From contig RPFO01000065.1 of assembly GCA_009746045.1 (NCBI GenBank), positions 1,585,424-1,649,423 of the forward strand: a stretch of 64,000 bases of DNA, read 5' to 3'. The notes beneath the pieces were generated by a model. It did not search any database. It was not told the origin of the DNA and saw nothing but the letters and a program-made list of their open reading frames with translations. The stretch is from Mesostigma viride. Taxonomy: Eukaryota; Streptophyta; Mesostigmatophyceae; Mesostigmatales; Mesostigmataceae. Positions 21,452 to 31,439 of the stretch are shown one piece after another; the stretch's first letter is position 1, and each line of letters starts with the position of its first letter. A program made the translations under genes and the position numbers.

Positions 21452-24400
21452 TCACACAGAGGAGCTCATCAGCTTGTAAAGAAGCTTATATTGCTCAGCA
21501 GACTTGTGAGGTAACTTGGTCAAGGCATCAGCAGGATTCTCAGAACCTGGAAGATGTTGAATATCCACCAGACCTGCCAACTCCTTCAACAGGAGATAAT
21601 CCAGATCTCTGCTCCTGGCCAACTGCTTGTGCACAAACTGGACCATGCCCATGTTATCTGAAAGGATCAAGGTTTCCATCTGAAGAGTATGAGGAGTCAC
21701 TGAAGCCATAGCTAGCAACAGCTCCTTGATGTACAAACTGGACTGAATCCCTTCACAAATGGCTCTGCACTCAGAGACATCTGAACTCACAGCAACCCTT
21801 CTTTGAAGACGACTGTACCAGGCCACAAGACTAGGCCTATGTTGCTGAAGCACAAACAAGCCAGCTGACCTGCCTCTGACCTTAGAAACTTGCCTGCTAT
21901 CCATGGAGCTATCAACATAGATATCCAAGGAAAATGGCAAAGACAAATCAATCCCAGCTAAAGTAATACCAGGAGACTTGTTAACATGTGCAATAATCTG
22001 GGAAGGCTCCTCCAGAATTAGCACATCATCAGGGGATCTGCTATGGACCATCATGTCAGGCCCACAAATGCTGCCATACCAGGCCAACTTGCCTTTCAGC
22101 TCAGGTGCAATGGATGACGTCATGACCTCTGGAACAGATTGAAGAATGGTACTCTTGTAGTCATTGCCCGCCTGCAGCTTAATCAGCCACTGACTCCCCT
22201 CCTGAACCAATGTAGCCTGCATTCCACAGAACGTGACAGCCTCTCCAGGCTTCTGCCACAATTCTTTTCCCAAAGGAAATGCATCATTAATGATGGGCAC
22301 AAACTGACTCAACCACTTAGTGGGAGCAATCAAGTGCAAGTCATCACCATGCAGGCTAGCATACACAGGTAAATCATGCCACCTACCCAGCAATAAACAT
22401 GGGTCCACAGATGACACCTTCAACCCACAGTGTTTAGTCAAGAAGTCTTCCAAGGTGAGCCTCCAAATGATGGGACTGGACCTGAGACCTTCTAGACCCT
22501 TCAGAATCAGCAGGTAGCTAGACTGGAGCTCTGCCTGCCAGGCTACAGGAACTGGCACATGAAATGGAGTTTCACAATGCCACACCTGCTGAGCCACACT
22601 GGGATCACCCTTCAGAAATGCTCTCTTGAAATCTAGCAGAACTGAAGACATATCAGCACCCTGGTTCAGCATACCGACATACAGGCACAATAAAATACGC
22701 CATGTATCATGTAGCATCCCAGGTGTATACAACTCCTCGCCCAGAAGATCCCCAGTACCACGGTATTCATTGAGAACTGGACGCACATGGGGAACAGACA
22801 CCCCCTCCACCTCCTTCCGCTTGATGACGAATCTGAGCTTCAACCGTGTACTGTATGGGGGAACTTCATTCACAGGCTGACAGCAGTCAAACTGCAACCA
22901 CTCCTCTAGAGCCTTGGCAAATGCTAGCCTCCAGGCCTCAAACATTAGAGGAGAACTCATTTCCTGGACAAGCTGATCATAGCTAAGAGGAGAATGAGCA
23001 GCCAGTGATCTCTTAGTAATACCAATACTGCTAGGGTGTAGAGCAGCTGGCATAACAAGACTGGAAGCCACAGGAATCTGATTCTCAGGCCACTGCACAT
23101 TCTTGATCGCTTTCACAGAATTAAATACACTGGCAAGGGAGGTTTTAAAATTGACCAAGGGTATGCTACCCCAGCCAAACTTTCTCAGCTTATCAGATGC
23201 CACAACAATTCTAGGAGAGCTCAGAAAATTTTGACCCAAGATGATAGGGCCATCATAATCTTCAAGCACAAGAAATGTGACATCCTCACCCATGAAGGGT
23301 ACCAGCACCTCTCCCAATACCATAATGTGTGTCCTGCCACTAAAGTCAGACACCCAAGCACAACTAGGCGAAAGCACCTGCCGTTGACCTGTATGTTGAG
23401 ATCCCATAACAGAAACCTCAGCATTGGTATCTACCTCTAGGACAGCATCCTCGGACTCCTCCAACTGGCTGAGCTTGGACACCCGAGGTCCTTGCTTGGC
23501 TTTTTGCATAGCCAGCACCACATCTTTCAGGCCCACACCTCTATGCTTAGTGAGGCTAGAGGGGACCACATCTGCCTGTCCTAAGGATGGAAAGTTAACC
23601 GATCCAGGGGTCTGGCCAGGACTTACCCGGGGATTACTTCCAGCTTGAACGTGATGATCAGGGATGACGTCATGACCAACTGGCAAGGTTGTCACATCAG
23701 GAGCTACTGCCTCTGCTTCAGCACCCCTTAGACGTACATATGACCACGACAGACGGTGCACATTCTGGGGAGGATCCTCCATCTTCACCCAGCACTTGTG
23801 CCCAGCTAGTTCCACCCTGGTCACTACTCCAGGGTGCCAGCTACCACGCTTGCCTGCAAGCTTGGGCTCTTTCCACACAATTACCCTCTGGCCAACAACA
23901 GGTTTCAGAACACTCCAGCCCTTGTCTTTCTGCCTCAACTTGGCAAACTTGAACATAAGGCTATCTTTCCAGGCTTGCTCAACCTCAGTAGGGAGCTCCC
24001 GAAGATGCAATGATAATGGAGTCACAGGGACCTCTCCAACATACATGGATGCCCTGACATTCAATCTGTCCTCAACTGACCTTAACCAGGCCGTCTTGAT
24101 AATAGCTGGAACCAATCTTGGAATCTTCTTCTCCGTCAGCAGAATAGTCTTGAGTTCTCTGATTGTCCTCTCCACCACGCCTTGACTGCCATGGGACTCC
24201 CTGTGTACAATAAATAACTCAGGGAGGTCTTCATTCCCCATGCAGCACTCAAATTCTAAATCACACTGCAGCTGGATCACTGGTTTCATTCTGGATCTGA
24301 TAGCCTGGAGCCCAGCCACCAAACATGGCTTAGACTTGTCTTGCAACAGCTCCAGCACCTTGTACTTGGTATATCTATCAACACCAACCAACAAAATCAG

Positions 24401-25027
24401 TTTCCTGATTTCTTGGATATCACATTGTACATATCCAGGCTGCAACACAGGTTGTCTGACATGAGACTTCTTAGGCTTGGGAGCAACCAGCCTACAGGAA
24501 CAAGCCTCAGCAACCTGTTTTACTGCATTAAACAAAGATGTCCCTCCCAGCCTCCTTGCAAACTGGAGTGCCTGGGCAGCATGACCAAACATGTGATGCA
24601 ATCTCAATGCAATGTTTGACACAAGAGACATTTTATTAAATACAGGTGAGGTGCTGGGAACAGCACGCTCACTTACAACCATGCTCCCCATTGCATCATT
24701 CAGGCCATCAGCCTCACCCTCCTCCTCTAGAGGAGCTTCCTGCCCTAAGGCAGGACTTCCACGCTCCAACATTGAAGGAGTACGCAAACTACCTCCAAGA
24801 GCCATGTGGGAACGTTGTTGCCTTGTGGTAACTGCTTTCACCATGGTGACGTGGGAAGACCCAGTCACTACCCCATTGTGTTCTTCCTCCATGGATGCAC
24901 CCTCAACCTGTGCAGGGGGACTCTCAACCTTAAGTGGGAGACTCTCAACCTGTGCAGGGAGCAAATCAACTTCATCCAGAGTAATGGGGGGGTCACTCTT
25001 AGCCCCCTCCCTGGCGGACCCTAGCAA
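21452..25027 (-). CDS. pol: copia pol polyprotein with order integrase-protease-RT-RNase H
   Basis: Unbroken, about 1,190 residues. Domains in order by rough residue: integrase zinc region (LHHMFGHA ... CSCRLVAPK, 145-205); integrase core (CDIQEI, QLQCDLEFE, HGSQGVVERTIRELK, 205-300); integrase C-terminus (GKRGSWHPGVVTRVEL, 380-430). A protease-like domain follows at about 530-620 (LEVDTNAEVSV, VSDFSGRTHIMVLGEVLVP, IILGQNFLSSPRIVVASD). Then reverse transcriptase (SSVLLDFKRAFLKGD, LHGDDLHLIA) and RNase H (IYVDSSMDS, SECRAICEG, LILSDNMGM, PGSENPADALTKLP). Canonical copia places protease first. The protease motif is DTN rather than DTG, and the YxDD box reads HGDD. The frame opens at a TTG codon just after the Gag stop (about 25,049), so translation may need frameshifting or reinitiation. 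Confidence 0.9.
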   Translation of the reverse strand: MLGSAREGAKSDPPITLDEVDLLPAQVESLPLKVESPPAQVEGASMEEEHNGVVTGSSHVTMVKAVTTRQQRSHMALGGSLRTPSMLERGSPALGQEAPLEEEGEADGLNDAMGSMVVSERAVPSTSPVFNKMSLVSNIALRLHHMFGHAAQALQFARRLGGTSLFNAVKQVAEACSCRLVAPKPKKSHVRQPVLQPGYVQCDIQEIRKLILLVGVDRYTKYKVLELLQDKSKPCLVAGLQAIRSRMKPVIQLQCDLEFECCMGNEDLPELFIVHRESHGSQGVVERTIRELKTILLTEKKIPRLVPAIIKTAWLRSVEDRLNVRASMYVGEVPVTPLSLHLRELPTEVEQAWKDSLMFKFAKLRQKDKGWSVLKPVVGQRVIVWKEPKLAGKRGSWHPGVVTRVELAGHKCWVKMEDPPQNVHRLSWSYVRLRGAEAEAVAPDVTTLPVGHDVIPDHHVQAGSNPRVSPGQTPGSVNFPSLGQADVVPSSLTKHRGVGLKDVVLAMQKAKQGPRVSKLSQLEESEDAVLEVDTNAEVSVMGSQHTGQRQVLSPSCAWVSDFSGRTHIMVLGEVLVPFMGEDVTFLVLEDYDGPIILGQNFLSSPRIVVASDKLRKFGWGSIPLVNFKTSLASVFNSVKAIKNVQWPENQIPVASSLVMPAALHPSSIGITKRSLAAHSPLSYDQLVQEMSSPLMFEAWRLAFAKALEEWLQFDCCQPVNEVPPYSTRLKLRFVIKRKEVEGVSVPHVRPVLNEYRGTGDLLGEELYTPGMLHDTWRILLCLYVGMLNQGADMSSVLLDFKRAFLKGDPSVAQQVWHCETPFHVPVPVAWQAELQSSYLLILKGLEGLRSSPIIWRLTLEDFLTKHCGLKVSSVDPCLLLGRWHDLPVYASLHGDDLHLIAPTKWLSQFVPIINDAFPLGKELWQKPGEAVTFCGMQATLVQEGSQWLIKLQAGNDYKSTILQSVPEVMTSSIAPELKGKLAWYGSICGPDMMVHSRSPDDVLILEEPSQIIAHVNKSPGITLAGIDLSLPFSLDIYVDSSMDSRQVSKVRGRSAGLFVLQQHRPSLVAWYSRLQRRVAVSSDVSECRAICEGIQSSLYIKELLLAMASVTPHTLQMETLILSDNMGMVQFVHKQLARSRDLDYLLLKELAGLVDIQHLPGSENPADALTKLPHKSAEQYKLLYKLMSSSV

Positions 25028-25048
25028 GCCCAGGGAAGGCTGAGCCCG

Positions 25049-26097
25049 TCAGGTTGGGTTGTTATACCCACCTTGGCCCCTTTGCTTACGCCAGCTAGGG
25101 CAGTCCTTACGGATGTGGCCCTGCTGGTGACAGAAATAACATGTGATACGAGGTGTCCCCACCCCAGGTGGTCCCCGCTGGGACCCCACCCTGTTGAAAT
25201 CAAATCTGGGACGCTGAGCCGCTGGCTGCTCCTGGGAAGGACCTCCACGACGCTTGAAGCCACTGAAGCCCTTGGCCTGGAAGCCCCCCCGCTTGGAAGG
25301 CCCTGACCTTGGTGGACCATAACCGTTGGAGGGCTGCCCCCCCATTGGTTGCCCTTGACCTTGGGAACACTGCCCCCTGCTGCAGCTGCCATATCCACCT
25401 TATCCTTCTCCTTCTGCTTCTCCCTGGCCTTGTCTGCCTCCTTCTTGCCTCCCACATACTTGCCCCTGAAATAATCCTTGATCTTGGCCACCATAGCAGC
25501 CCAGGTGGTGCATGTACGCATGTGCACCTGCAGGTTATCCAAGGTGACCTCATCCAATCCCAGGCTACCTAGGAAATCATCCATGGCAATCTCATCTGAC
25601 ACTACATACCCCTTGCCAGCACAATTGTGCCTGAGCTCCTGAAAATCCTCAAATGCCTGCAGAATCAGACCCTCAGCCTTGAAATCAATGTACTCCTTCT
25701 TCCAAAAGGAGCCATCACTAGCCCTCTTATCATCTAGGAACACCTCAAACTCAGCTATAAAAACCTCCCAGGAATCTCCATCCTCAAACTTGTCATTTAC
25801 ATACTTCTGCACCCTCTTGGGACACTTAAGAAGGTACTGTGACATACACAGCACCTGCAGAGGATTGTTACCATTATATAAGCCCTTATATCCCTTAAGG
25901 TGCCTAATGGTAATATCCTTATCCTTAACAGTCCAGTGCTCCTTGAGACTGGGAAGCTGGTTAAGAATAGCAAAGCCCTCCTGGGCCTTGGCTCTGCGGG
26001 GCTGCTCTGCTGCTGCTGGGCGATTAAAATTCTGATTAAAATTCTGACCCCGCAGCATTTGTTCGCCGCGTATCTCGCCGTCTTCCAAACCCTGCAT
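25049..26097 (-). CDS. gag: copia Gag with zinc knuckle, frame change at a G7 run
   Basis: The most likely start is the ATG at 26,097 (MQGLEDGEIRGEQM). The first ~250 residues resemble a copia Gag: WTVKDKDITIRHLKGYKG, a Leu/Cys/Pro-rich helix and FEDGDSWEVFIAEFE, followed by a Lys/Glu-rich linker. At the seven-G run (plus-strand C7 at 25,337-25,343) the sensible frame changes. The new frame holds a Gly/Arg-rich linker and a perfect CCHC knuckle, CYFCHQQGHIRKDC (near 25,100-25,140), and stops at 25,049. Without the shift the original frame runs on to 25,021 without a knuckle. Either a programmed frameshift or a homopolymer indel is possible. The knuckle marks the nucleic-acid binding end of Gag. 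Confidence 0.8.
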
Positions 26098-26248
26098 GGT
26101 CGCTGCGAATGCCGATGACAACTGTCGATGCCGATGCCGATGCTGAAGAAAGAATACTGCTGGGGAATTAATAAATTAATCCCTTAAGCTCTGGAACCAC
26201 GAAAAAAAATTTTCCTGAATTAATTCTCTGTTAATTATAACAGAAAAT

Positions 26249-26812
26249 TTAATCCAGCCGCATATCGTCGCGCGGAAACTGCAATACGTTATCCAAAATC
26301 TGCTGCACAATACTCGGATATAAATCAGGAAGCCCCTCGCTGTTTTCACCTGGCTCCTCAGCGTTTGATTGCCGCTGAATCGAAGCAGCGACGTTTATGA
26401 TACCGTTGACTGACGACGCCCACCCGTTGTTGCTAACCGGAACTGCGACAGTCGGAAGAGTCGCCGAAATTCCAGACCACGCTGTCGCCAACGCCAGAAC
26501 ACCCAAGCCGTAGGTGCGAAGCGCCGAAATTACTTGAGCTTGCTCGTCTGATCCCGACGCTGCAAGCCTTCGGAAAATATGGGAATTTTCCGACAGGATT
26601 TCCAAATCTTGAGTAAGGTCGTCGACGAACTGATGCAGATCGTTAGAAACTGGCGGCCGGCTGACGAGCGCTTGAGACAGCGAAGGTTGAACAGCACGCG
26701 AATGCAGCGCAGCAGTTGACGCCGTACGTTGAACGTTGAAATTAAAGCCTGAAGACGATGGAGCCGACGCACGCTCGGGAGATGGCTCACGATATTCACG
26801 CGTGTTTCCCAT
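26249..26812 (-). CDS. Extra ORF between 5' LTR and Gag of copia element
   Basis: 187 residues from the ATG at 26,812 (MGNTREYREPSPERASAPSS). The N-terminal third is Ser/Pro/Arg-rich and probably disordered. The middle is helical (DLHQFVDDLTQDLEILSENS), followed by an Ala/Leu/Ile-rich segment (GLGVLALATAWSGI) and an acidic end (LPDLYPSIVQQILDNVLQF). It lies entirely between the 5' LTR and Gag, 151 bases upstream of the Gag start. I recognise no family. It could be an accessory protein, a first coding exon spliced to Gag, or a divergent matrix-like part of Gag. Intact pol and identical LTRs argue that it is maintained. Confidence 0.6.
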   Translation of the reverse strand: MGNTREYREPSPERASAPSSSGFNFNVQRTASTAALHSRAVQPSLSQALVSRPPVSNDLHQFVDDLTQDLEILSENSHIFRRLAASGSDEQAQVISALRTYGLGVLALATAWSGISATLPTVAVPVSNNGWASSVNGIINVAASIQRQSNAEEPGENSEGLPDLYPSIVQQILDNVLQFPRDDMRLD

Positions 26813-26893
26813 ATAATGGAAAAACACCGTAAAAATTGCCGACACCAGAAATCAATGCCGTAATCAGTAGATTACGAACTCGCTTGTAATTCG

Positions 26894-27521
26894 AGTTAAT
26901 GAAACTGTGGCTGAACTGTGGTTCAGCCTGCACTGATTAATATCTACAGAGGAAGTAGTTATATTAATCAATAGGTTTACGTTGCTGGTTATGGTTACCA
27001 GCACAGAACGCACGAGGCACGTGAGAACCGTCGCCGAAGGTGCGAGGACACAGGTGCAGGGAAAGTGGTGCTACCAAGTGGCAGCGTCCTGCTCGTTATA
27101 TACTAATTGTGACGCAGTCACATCCAGATGACTGATAGGACAGATCATCTCACAATATTGCTGTCCTTCACTCTGGACCAGCAGATCTCGACTCGTTATC
27201 CATAAATAGTCACATCAGTGTCCTGTCGCACAAGTCCTGTCACTATTTGTTACGTCTAATCAATAGCATTGAATAGACCGCAGTGTCGGAGACTAAATGT
27301 CCTATCGTACACTGTGACAAGACGCCGTATGCCACGCGTCACTTGAAGAACCACCGTAGAATCACCGAATCCAAGTAGAATGTAGTAGAACAGTATCTTG
27401 CTCATATCTCGAGCAATACTCATCAGAATGAACCCGTTTCTGGATTGTAGTAACCGGAAGTAGAATCTCTACAAGCCAAGTAGCTTAGTAGAATAATATT
27501 GCTTGCCAGGCAATATTAACT
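26894..27521 (-). mobile_element. 5' LTR of intact copia element
   Basis: 628 bp, identical by eye to 20,048-20,675, with AGTTAAT...ATTAACT ends, and flanked by CTAGG (27,522-27,526). For the minus-strand element it holds the promoter. I did not locate a convincing TATA box on the minus strand. Confidence 0.95.
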
Positions 27522-29164
27522 CTAGGCGCCTACCACTTCAGGGATGATAAACAATTAGTTGCTGAACAGTTTGAGCCATTGGGGTCATCATTTGGGTGGG
27601 TATACCAGTGCTCAGTTACGCCCAGTACAGCCCATAGGGGTACCGACCGGTGGTAAAAAGCAACCAAGGGGGTAGGGGTGGGCATACTACCTACTAATAC
27701 CTACTTATATGCCCCCCAACCATGCCACACAATACATTTCCCTTCCACAATGATGGGGAAACATAACTGCATCATCACACTGCCCTTACATGGCACCTAT
27801 GTGCAGGTGCCACCTTGTCCATGCACGTAGGTAACGTGGTACGGATACCCCATGCAAGGCATGCATTCTAGGAGGCAGCCACCAACAAACTATAGTGATT
27901 TTAAGCCTATTTCAGCTTGCCCTAGCAAGGATAAACTAGGCCTAAGCTGCTACAGCTTGCCAGGTGAGGGCCAGCACACCTGGTGGCACATGCTGACAAT
28001 GGGAAGCTTCTACTCACCGGTTACATGCTTGATGATGCCACAGAGACCAGCCAACTGCCTCACACTCATGCAATATATATGTGTGTGGGAAATGTATAAC
28101 AAACATATATGGAGGTATTCAAACCCATACAGCCTCTAAAACTTATCACCATCACACTATGGCAGGTCAACTGACTGAGGGAAGCATCTAAGAATGGTGT
28201 TTTAGGAAGGGGCCAGGCCATGGTCAAGAAAGAGCATGAATAATGAAGAAAGAATGTGCTACACAAGCTAGAACGTATATATAAACGTCAAACATCGACA
28301 AGAAAACGATAACTCAGCTTTACCTGGCATGGCTGGCATTACCTTGGCCCAGGCGGTGGCCGCAAAATGGCGCATTGCGGCACACCAAAGTTGTGCAGCA
28401 TGGTCGCTAGATTCGACGATTTCTGGCCACCCTTGCACGCTTACGACTACAAATCATCATAAAAAGTAAAAATAAACCGATATATCCTTGAAAATACGCC
28501 GGAAAGGTATTGCTGTCAACGTTTCTATCGTCCGGCCTGATCGCAGTTTTTTCCAGCAAGAACGCTGCCGACACCTATCAAATGGCATTACCGCAAACCA
28601 AAAATTGGCCTGTATCATCTTTAGGACGTATAAAATCAATTTCCTGAGTTTGGTCAGAAAATTCGAAAGAAAACGTAAATGCCATGCGTGGGCGCAAGCC
28701 GCCATGGCCAGGTCGTCGTTTTCCGGAATGCACGTTGTACATGAAAAAGTACCCTGACCCCTTGTACTTTGAACGGCCAGAACACCTCTATAACTTTGTC
28801 AGAAGTATGCAAACCCTAGTACCATGCTGTGAGGAAAATTATAAACTTTCGATCTTCTCAGCTAAACTTTTCCTAATTCTCGATAGTTTTCGCGGCATTT
28901 GGTCCCCCGAGAAGGGGCCGACGTGTCGGCTGTAACTCAGTTTTAGGCAGAAAATCGGCAGCCAGACCATTTAGGGGTTTGGGTTTTATTTTGTGTTATT
29001 TCTGTGTTTTACTAGACGTGACAGGCTCACACCCAGGCAACCTCCTGGCTTGTCTGTAATATGGAGGCAGATGGTGCGCAAGGATAGATGGCAAGTAGTG
29101 ATGAAGGAGACCAACCCCAAGTCTGTGGGGGCTCCGCGTGTGACCGCGTAGTATGGCATTCATA

Positions 29165-29310
29165 ATAGCGATTCGGGCCGCGGTGCCCACGCCCCTGTAA
29201 CTAGGACCTAGATAGCTTACACCATCCTAGTTCCATCCCATGTTCCCCTCCAACTGAGGACTTATGCTCACGTGACGCAGTCATGTGTCTATTAATTAAT
29301 TAATTAATTC
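29165..29310 (-). repeat. Dispersed CACGTGAC-palindrome repeat, copy 1
   Basis: Inverted relative to 46,009-46,151, to which it is about 90% identical. In repeat orientation it begins with (TTAA)n, then TAGACAC(A/G)TGACTGCGTCACGTG, and ends near ATAGCGATTCGG. The core CACGTGAC-TGC-GTCACGTG is a palindrome with two G-box (CACGTG) motifs; this copy has one base change in it. A third, shorter copy is at 36,484-36,520. Confidence 0.75.
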
Positions 29311-29315
29311 TGTGT

Positions 29316-31052
29316 TTTTGAGTTTTTTGGTAGTGTGACAACTTCCTCCCCGGATAGGTTGTGTGTTATTATGTGTTCAGGCTGTGAGTCTTGCCCATGA
29401 ACTCAGTTCCCAAGAGGGTTGATGACGCCTTTGTGGTTGATGGCCTGGTGTCACGGACGCGAGCTATTTCATCCGGGCGCCCACTATATGCACAAGACCG
29501 GTGACGTGCGCAAGGAATTTGTTTTCTGCGCATTTTCGACAAAGGCTAGTGACCGGGGGGGGGACACTAGCACTTGCAGCATAATAAGAGCGGACGAAAG
29601 TGTACGTGCGCGCGCGCCGGGCCAGGCACAGCTGGGCGCGCAGCACTGACTTGAACGGACGGCAGCACAAGTGCGCAGCGTCGAGAGGATCATACGCGAG
29701 TTAGTGGACAGCTGGAGCTGGAGCTGGAGCTGGACTGCTGGACTGCTGGACTTCAACAGCGCCGAGGCTATTGACAGGCCAGGTGTCTTTGTGGTGTAGA
29801 ATAGCGGGTCAACGTTATGAGGACTGGACAGAAAATGGAAAAGGACAATTTGCGGTGCGGAGCCAGATCGCTGGAATGAATGCGAAATCGCTGGCAGCCC
29901 TGGCTACAAAGGGATTTCTTCTAGAAAGGAAAGATTAGAAGCAATGTTTGCTGGGCCACTCACACGCAAGGTGTGAGCGTGCAGATTGTTTGAAGGATAT
30001 TATGCTTCGACCTTGGTGGTCGTGACCAAATGCCGGACATTCCCAGGGAAAGAAATGCCGGAGCCTCTAGGAGATGAGATCGGCAATTAACAGGGTAGCA
30101 ATTTAGATTTGTCGGGATGCCTTCCTGTTTTTGTTGGCATGTGTGGTACCTAGTAAACCAGGACGGCAACTGGAATGCGGTTTCTGTTTGCATGGTTCAG
30201 GCAGCAAGATAGTTTTGGCATTCCTGGCTGGACTGACAAGTGTGGCGTGTGTCATGCGTGTGGCATGACGAATGGTTTGGTTCATAGTCGAAGAGGACTC
30301 TCACGTAGCGTGTAGACTCTTCGAGTTTCTCGTTAGTGGCCTTCGTGTTTCTCCCTTTCCTGGGGAGCAAGGCCCGGGTAGCATGTCATGGAGCGCTGCC
30401 TAACTGCGGGCTCGTGAGCATGGAGTGCATCGGTATTGAGACTATCAACGTGTTGTAATTGTTCACAATAAATTCCGCATGTGCGGCTTCATCATCAGAC
30501 TGTGCAAAGTGTGTGTTGTGAAACCATTGTTCTATAGCAGGGGAGGCAAAAGCATCATCTTGCACCCGATCATCATTGTCGCAATTAGATTAGTTGGAGC
30601 GTCTAGCTAACGCCCCAGCAAGGATAGTCAAACGCGGCACGCGACGGTATACACAAGGGGATCAATAAGGTGGTCATCAGGCACGAGGGACATGCAGTTC
30701 CTTGTCCTCGGCTGAGAGCCCTCCTTTCGTTAATCATGGGACAGGTCCTCGCCCACCCCACCGGGCATGCAGTTAAGGCAGGCACGTCAGCTCAGCTCAT
30801 TTGGGTTTTACCAAAGCTGAGCCAGGCTGCCGCCATGGTGGCGCCGGAGATTGTGGTACGCAGACGCGACACTGGAAGGATAACTGGGTCATGCGGCCAG
30901 CCTGTGATTTGCAGACCATTTCCGGCCTTTGTCCATAGACTCAAATCCTTGCAGGGTCAATGATGCCGTGTTGGCGGAGACTTGAGGCCTGTGGGGAATT
31001 GCTGGCAGTCATGCGACTGGTCTGTTTGGCAGAGCCGGGTAGCTCTGTTCTT
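29316..31052. other. Unassigned, no recognisable gene
   Basis: Short frames only. A GCTGGA repeat lies at 29,712-29,752. An AATAAA-containing run is at about 30,467. The region ends in a polypurine tract at 31,053, so part of it may be the 3' internal region of a decayed LTR element. Confidence 0.4.
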
Positions 31053-31100
31053 GGGGGGAGGAATGTAACAGTATTTTCTGACAGTGTGTATACTGTTACA
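31053..31100 (+). mobile_element. Polypurine tract and start of a gypsy-type LTR
   Basis: GGGGGGAGGAA (31,053-31,063) is followed by TGTAACAGTAT, which has its exact complement ATACTGTTACA 15 bases later (31,090-31,100). The layout matches the other gypsy LTR starts in the window. The end of the LTR was not found; sequence up to about 31,430 may belong to it. Confidence 0.5.
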
Positions 31101-31439
31101 TCCAAGTGGACGCGAAATTGTAGTTGAGCGTCTAGTGTAATTGGCTGAGTCCTTTGTTGAACGGCCAAAGTGTTATGATTCCTGGCCCGACTCGACTTTT
31201 TGGGACTTATATGCGGAGTGCCCTTTTGATGGTCCTTTGTGCTGGGCCCTGGACGGTATGGGACAGTACCTTGGAATCTATGTGTAATCTGACTGATGTC
31301 AGTTAGTATCTTTCGTAAGTTAGGGGTGTAAAGCATATAGAGAGAGAACCTTCCCACATCCTCCAACTTGGGGGTAACGAGCCACGAGATAGCCATGGCT
31401 GACGGCGGAGCTCATAACTTTCACGTTTGAGCACCGAAT

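Larger units (their letters stand above)
20048..27521 (-). mobile_element. Complete Ty1/copia-type LTR retrotransposon (7,474 bp)
   Basis: Two identical 628-bp LTRs, a 5-bp CTAGG target duplication and, in minus-strand order, an extra ORF (26,812-26,249), Gag (26,097 to about 25,052) and a long pol (25,027-21,452). A polypurine tract lies beside the 3' LTR. Identical LTRs and an unbroken pol indicate recent activity. I did not recognise a tRNA primer-binding site beside the 5' LTR; the sequence there (about 26,860-26,893) contains a CGTAATC/GATTACG hairpin instead. The element sits inside the piggyBac-like copy A. Confidence 0.95.
19064..28977 (+). mobile_element. piggyBac-like TTAA element, copy A, split by two nested insertions
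   Basis: Begins CCCCTAAATGG after TTAA (19,060-19,063) and ends CCATTTAGGGG at 28,977. The right TTAA is mutated to TTTG. Removing the LINE fragment and the copia element with one copy of each target duplication leaves about 1,717 bp, collinear with the uninterrupted copy at 33,317-35,015. Short TIRs beginning CCC and a TTAA target are features of the piggyBac superfamily. No transposase is encoded, so the element is non-autonomous. Short frames inside (for example 28,488-28,757) are shared by both copies but look non-coding. Confidence 0.85.

Noticed and set aside
26860-26893. Classical tRNA primer-binding site beside the copia 5' LTR
   Set aside because: The sequence does not begin with TGG and I could not match it to a tRNA 3' end; it forms a short hairpin instead.
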